This document shows, one piece after another, positions 7,235 to 9,545 of a stretch of 9,545 nucleotides of DNA (the first letter of the stretch is position 1; the number at the start of each line of letters is the position of its first letter). The stretch comes from Pseudomonadota bacterium (GTDB taxonomy: Bacteria > Pseudomonadota > Gammaproteobacteria > Burkholderiales > Burkholderiaceae_C). Under the pieces are notes generated by a model that was not told where the DNA came from, ran no database searches, and was given only the letters and a program-made list of their open reading frames with translations. The stretch is taken from assembly GCA_023435325.1 (NCBI GenBank), contig JAEYRT010000032.1, positions 1 through 9,545 on the forward strand, given 5' to 3'. Made by a program: the position numbers and the translations under genes.

Positions 7235-7282
7235 GGCACTGCATGCGCCCATACTGAGTGCATGCTTTCACCGGAGTTTGCC

Positions 7283-7627
7283 ATGCGTACACCTGCCAAC
7301 CATCCACCCAATGATTCTCATGCAGGGATTGACCGCAGTGAGGATGCCAACGCCCAGTTGCCCGAAGGGGATGACATCAATCAGCATCTGAGCGCCGAAG
7401 AGGATGTTGCGGATTCCCTGGAGGACATGTCCGCCCATCCGTTTGATGACATACCGCAGGATGGGCCATTGAATTTTGATGACGGCACGGACATGGGGCA
7501 CCCGCGCGGCAATACCGGACGCACCGACGGCACTTGGGAGGCAGAAGGTGCGGACAGTGGTGCCCTTAAGCCGCCCAGTGAAATACTATCTGACCGCGTA
7601 GGCCCCAGCAATCCGGGCAGCAAATGA
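7283..7627 (+). CDS. Small acidic protein A, unknown family, paralogue of protein B
   Basis: I do not recognise this 114-aa protein. It is strongly acidic (about 25 Asp/Glu against 7 Lys/Arg), rich in Pro, Gly, Ser and Asn, has no cysteine, signal peptide or membrane segment, and looks largely disordered. The core HLSAEEDVADSLEDMSAHPF (residues 35-54) followed by DDIPQDGPLNFDD is shared with protein B downstream: about 20 of 44 gap-free positions are identical, including SAE-DV-DSLED, the F-D pair, and GPL-FD. Its C-terminal 45 residues (from GHPRGNTGRTDGTW on) have no counterpart in B. The start ATG 7283 was chosen for its GGAG six bases upstream. The frame stays open back to an ATG at 7172 overlapping the catalase-family stop, but that start has no ribosome-binding site. 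It may be cotranscribed with the catalase-family gene. An acidic adaptor or stress protein is a guess only. Confidence 0.78.
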   Translation: MRTPANHPPNDSHAGIDRSEDANAQLPEGDDINQHLSAEEDVADSLEDMSAHPFDDIPQDGPLNFDDGTDMGHPRGNTGRTDGTWEAEGADSGALKPPSEILSDRVGPSNPGSK

Positions 7628-8004
7628 AATTGCGATGCAGTCGATGCAAACTACAAAGCATGAAAAGCGTAGCGTACAGCGCCCGTGTGATCTAGCTTTG
7701 GAAGTTCTATGTATCTGAAAGCATTGCTGGTAAAGCGTTAGATGCTTTACTAAACATAGCGAAAAACTGGACAGTACCTGGCGCTGAAATTTTGATAGCC
7801 ATGCATCCCATGGCTCCAGCCACTGGCGGCAATGCATTGGTGCAGGAAGCGGTGCACTGTTTTGCTTTGGCACTTGTTGCACTGCAAAATCAATGACTTA
7901 AGTGCGCTTCTTCCTACGTATTTCTGCGGCTACAGGCTATCGATACAAGCGAAGGCTTTACGCAGACTGGTGCGGTGGATCAGCCACCATTGAAGGAGTT
8001 CACC
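7628..8004. other. 377-bp gene-less spacer between the two paralogous small genes
   Basis: I see no convincing gene here; the longest - strand frame (7586-7882) has an unlikely composition and no ribosome-binding site. The spacer is visibly more AT-rich than its surroundings. It contains a hairpin GTAAAGC-GTTAGAT-GCTTTAC (7730-7750) and a competing arm AAAGCAT (7718-7724) that could pair with ATGCTTT (7742-7748). A ten-codon frame, MYLKALLVKR, runs 7709-7741 behind GGAAG and stops in that hairpin's loop. TGCACTG is repeated at 7853-7859 and 7878-7884. A short hairpin GGTGG-ATCAG-CCACC (7974-7988) sits just before B's ribosome-binding site. Confidence 0.5.
7910..7919 (+). promoter_or_regulatory. 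Shared upstream word CTTCCTACGT, copy before small protein B
   Basis: This is the second exact copy of the 10-base word found before protein A, here 85 bases before B's start. Bases outside the word differ between copies, so it is not simply a long duplicated block. That favours a conserved element over leftover homology, though chance cannot be excluded from two copies. Confidence 0.35.
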
Positions 8005-8232
8005 ATGCCTGCCAAATCTCCTGCCTTGCCCAAAGTGATGGAATTGCCAGAACTGGAAGCAGACGATGCCTATGACGGCGCCTTGCCCGTAGATATGATT
8101 GCCAGCGAACGCATGAGCGCCGAAGCCGACGTTTGTGATTCGCTGGAAGATTTTTGCGGGCGCTCGTTTGAAGACGCCCCCCACCTTGGACCTTTGGACT
8201 TTGATGGCGTCAAAACCAGACGCCATCACTGA
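8005..8232 (+). CDS. Small acidic protein B, unknown family, paralogue of protein A
   Basis: This 75-aa protein has no family that I recognise. It is acidic (about 17 Asp/Glu against 7 Lys/Arg), with two cysteines (Cys44, Cys51) that A lacks, and no signal peptide or membrane segment. Residues 26-68 align without gaps to A: RMSAEADVCDSLEDFCGRSF then EDAPHLGPLDFDG. The start is ATG 8005, with a very good AAGGAG six bases upstream; a GTG at 7975 is in frame but would lie before that site. The ribosome-binding region resembles A's (GGAGTT-2-CCATGC in both), supporting an origin by duplication. The basic tail GVKTRRHH is encoded by the left arm, loop and right arm of a perfect hairpin (8202-8228), so the tail may be shaped by the DNA element. 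The gene converges on lysP with only six bases between stop codons. Confidence 0.8.
   Translation: MPAKSPALPKVMELPELEADDAYDGALPVDMIASERMSAEADVCDSLEDFCGRSFEDAPHLGPLDFDGVKTRRHH
8202..8228. terminator. Perfect 10-bp hairpin over the 3' end of gene B, terminator-like without T tract
   Basis: TGATGGCGTC (8202-8211) pairs with GACGCCATCA (8219-8228) around the 7-base loop AAAACCA. It overlaps the last codons of B. Neither strand shows a T run after the stem, so it is not a canonical intrinsic terminator. Its place between convergent genes, beside a second hairpin, suggests a role in ending or protecting transcripts from both sides. Confidence 0.5.
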
Positions 8233-8235
8233 GCC

Positions 8236-8258
8236 ACATCAGCGTGCACCGCTGATGT
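8236..8258. terminator. Perfect 9-bp hairpin over the lysP stop codon, terminator-like without T tract
   Basis: ACATCAGCG (8236-8244) pairs with CGCTGATGT (8250-8258) around the loop TGCAC. The stem includes the lysP stop codon (8239-8241) and its last codons. It lies seven bases from the hairpin over gene B. Like that one it lacks a T tract on either strand. Confidence 0.5.
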
Positions 8259-9545
8259 CCATCTGCTCCAACTTCACAAAGCGCGTTCCCTTGGTGAACT
8301 TGTAACCCAGCCAGATCGCCAAAAACAGTGGAATGCCGATGTATGTGGCCACCACACCTGTCCAGTCGATGCGATCCGCCAGGAAGGCTTCGTAGTTCTG
8401 CCCCAGCGTGATGATCAGGCACAGCACGAAGGCAAAAATGGGCCCGATGGGGAACAGTGCTGCCTTGTAAGGCAGGGTGCCCGTGTCAAAGCCTTGCACC
8501 ATGCAGGCACGGCGGAAACGGTAATGGCTGATGGCAATGCCCAGCCATGCGATGAAGCCGCACATGCCAGACAGGTTCAGCAGCCAGATATAGACGGATT
8601 CAGGGCTGAAGACGTTGGTGAAGAAGCACAGCGCGGCAATCGCGGTGGTGGCGATCAGGGCCATGATGGGAACACCGCGTCCATTGACGCGCGCGAAAAT
8701 CTTTGGCGCCATGCCTTGACGCGCCAGCGCGTACAGCATGCGGGTTGAGGCATACATGCCAGAGTTGCCAGCCGACAGCACCGAAGTCAGTACCACGGCG
8801 TTCATCAAAGCGGCAGCGCCCAGCAATCCAGCGCGTTCAAAGACCAGCGTAAAGGGGCTGACGCTGATGTCGCCCAACTCGTTGCGCAACAGCTTGGGGT
8901 CGGTGTAGGGGATCAGCAGACCGATGATCAGAATGGCGAACACATAGAACAGCAAAATGCGCCAGAACACCTTGCGCACCGCACGGGGCACATTTTTCGC
9001 AGGATCTTCGGACTCGCCTGCCGCAATGCCGATGAGTTCGGTGCCCTGGAAGGAAAAGCCCACGATCATGGCCACACCGATCAACGCTGCAAAACCGCCA
9101 GCAAAGGGAGCGTCACCCGCCGTGAAGTTGGCAATATTGCCCCAGATGCCCTCCGGTGCACCGCCGGTCATGATGCCAAACACCATCAGCAGGCCAATAC
9201 CGATAAAGACCAGCACCGTGACCACCTTGATGGCGGCAAACCAGAATTCGGACTCTCCAAAACCTTTGGAGGACAGGGAATTCAGGCCAAACATCAGCGC
9301 CAGGAAAATGGCACTCCACAGCAGGCCATTCACATCAGGGAACCAATAAGCCATGACGAGCTGCGCGGCCACCAGGTCCACCGCAATGGTCACGGCCCAG
9401 TTGTACCAGTAGTTCCAGCCCAGCGCGAAGCCAAAGCCTTCGTCCACATACTTGGCGCCATAGGTGGCAAACGAGCCGGAAACCGGCAGGTGAGACGCCA
9501 TTTCCCCCAGACTGGTCATCAAGAAATAAACCATCAGGCCAATGA
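8239..9545 (-). CDS. lysP: Lysine-specific permease LysP (APC superfamily), 5'-truncated by the window edge
   Basis: This is an inner-membrane lysine:proton symporter of the amino acid-polyamine-organocation superfamily. The frame stays open to the window end; 434 codons are visible, and comparison with remembered E. coli LysP (489 aa) indicates that about 60 N-terminal residues (TM1 and part of TM2) are missing. Long stretches match E. coli LysP almost exactly, for example IGLMVYFLMTSLGE, PVSGSFATYG, EGFGFALGWNYWYNWAVTIA, GFSFQGTELIGIAAGESEDP, VFWRILLFYVFAILI, SVLSAGNSGMYASTRMLY and IAWLGIAISHYRFRR. The remaining TM helices are all visible, and the C-terminus ends QMDISGAR. The close match supports lysine rather than general amino acid specificity. 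In E. coli LysP also senses lysine for CadC; no cad genes are in view. The promoter lies outside the window. The gene ends convergently against small gene B, with its stop inside a hairpin. Confidence 0.93.
   Translation of the reverse strand, partial: IGLMVYFLMTSLGEMASHLPVSGSFATYGAKYVDEGFGFALGWNYWYNWAVTIAVDLVAAQLVMAYWFPDVNGLLWSAIFLALMFGLNSLSSKGFGESEFWFAAIKVVTVLVFIGIGLLMVFGIMTGGAPEGIWGNIANFTAGDAPFAGGFAALIGVAMIVGFSFQGTELIGIAAGESEDPAKNVPRAVRKVFWRILLFYVFAILIIGLLIPYTDPKLLRNELGDISVSPFTLVFERAGLLGAAALMNAVVLTSVLSAGNSGMYASTRMLYALARQGMAPKIFARVNGRGVPIMALIATTAIAALCFFTNVFSPESVYIWLLNLSGMCGFIAWLGIAISHYRFRRACMVQGFDTGTLPYKAALFPIGPIFAFVLCLIITLGQNYEAFLADRIDWTGVVATYIGIPLFLAIWLGYKFTKGTRFVKLEQMDISGAR

Noticed and set aside
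7172..7282. N-terminal extension of small protein A from an ATG overlapping the catalase-family stop
   Set aside because: No ribosome-binding site precedes 7172, the extension differs in composition from the acidic body, and ATG 7283 has a well-placed GGAG.
6408..7307. Open frame of 299 codons on the - strand opposite the catalase-family gene
   Set aside because: The + strand holds conserved catalase motifs. The antisense product has no motif and runs past the gene by chance.
7624..7695. 23-codon frame whose ATG overlaps the stop of small protein A
   Set aside because: It has no ribosome-binding site and no resemblance to A or B; an ATGA overlap arises easily by chance.
7975..8004. GTG start ten codons before the chosen start of small protein B
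   Set aside because: The AAGGAG at 7993-7998 is ideally spaced for ATG 8005 and would lie inside the coding region if GTG were used.
1..9545. Search for CRISPR repeats, tRNA or rRNA genes, insertion sequences and prophage attachment sites
   Set aside because: By eye there are no regularly spaced repeats, cloverleaf sequences, transposase motifs or terminal inverted repeats with target duplications. Short dyads are reported separately.

Overview
The window looks like ordinary chromosomal DNA of a GC-rich beta-proteobacterium, most likely of the Comamonadaceae (Comamonas/Delftia/Acidovorax relatives). This placement is an inference from GC-rich coding sequence and from the mix of gene families (AcrB/OprM-type efflux, Lrp/AsnC regulator, MDR dehydrogenase, compact catalase-family protein, LysP). 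No mobile element, rRNA, tRNA or CRISPR array was seen.

Layout. (1) Positions 1-3746 hold the 3' part of a tripartite RND efflux operon on the + strand: an AcrB-type inner-membrane pump, truncated by the window edge, overlapping by 4 bp a NodT/OprM-type outer-membrane lipoprotein. A strong intrinsic terminator (3764-3805) closes it. (2) After a 200-bp regulatory stretch with several dyads comes an Lrp/AsnC-family regulator (4019-4474). A perfect 19-bp palindrome matching the E. coli Lrp consensus abuts its start codon, which suggests autoregulation. (3) Convergent to it is a zinc-dependent MDR alcohol/formaldehyde-type dehydrogenase (4567-5730, - strand). (4) A 344-bp divergent intergenic region rich in dyads separates it from a compact catalase-family protein (6075-7175, + strand). 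(5) Two small acidic proteins of unrecognised family, A (7283-7627) and B (8005-8232), follow on the + strand. They are clearly paralogous to each other and are separated by a 377-bp gene-less spacer. (6) The window ends inside a lysine permease gene (lysP, - strand), convergent with B. Two back-to-back perfect hairpins span the B/lysP junction.

How the parts may work together. The efflux genes form one unit. The dehydrogenase and the catalase-family gene share a divergent regulatory region and may both serve aldehyde/peroxide detoxification, but that link is inferred. The most unusual content is the A/B pair. The two proteins share a conserved acidic core, similar ribosome-binding regions, and a 10-bp word (CTTCCTACGT) at nearly the same distance upstream. 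I do not recognise the family and assign no function.
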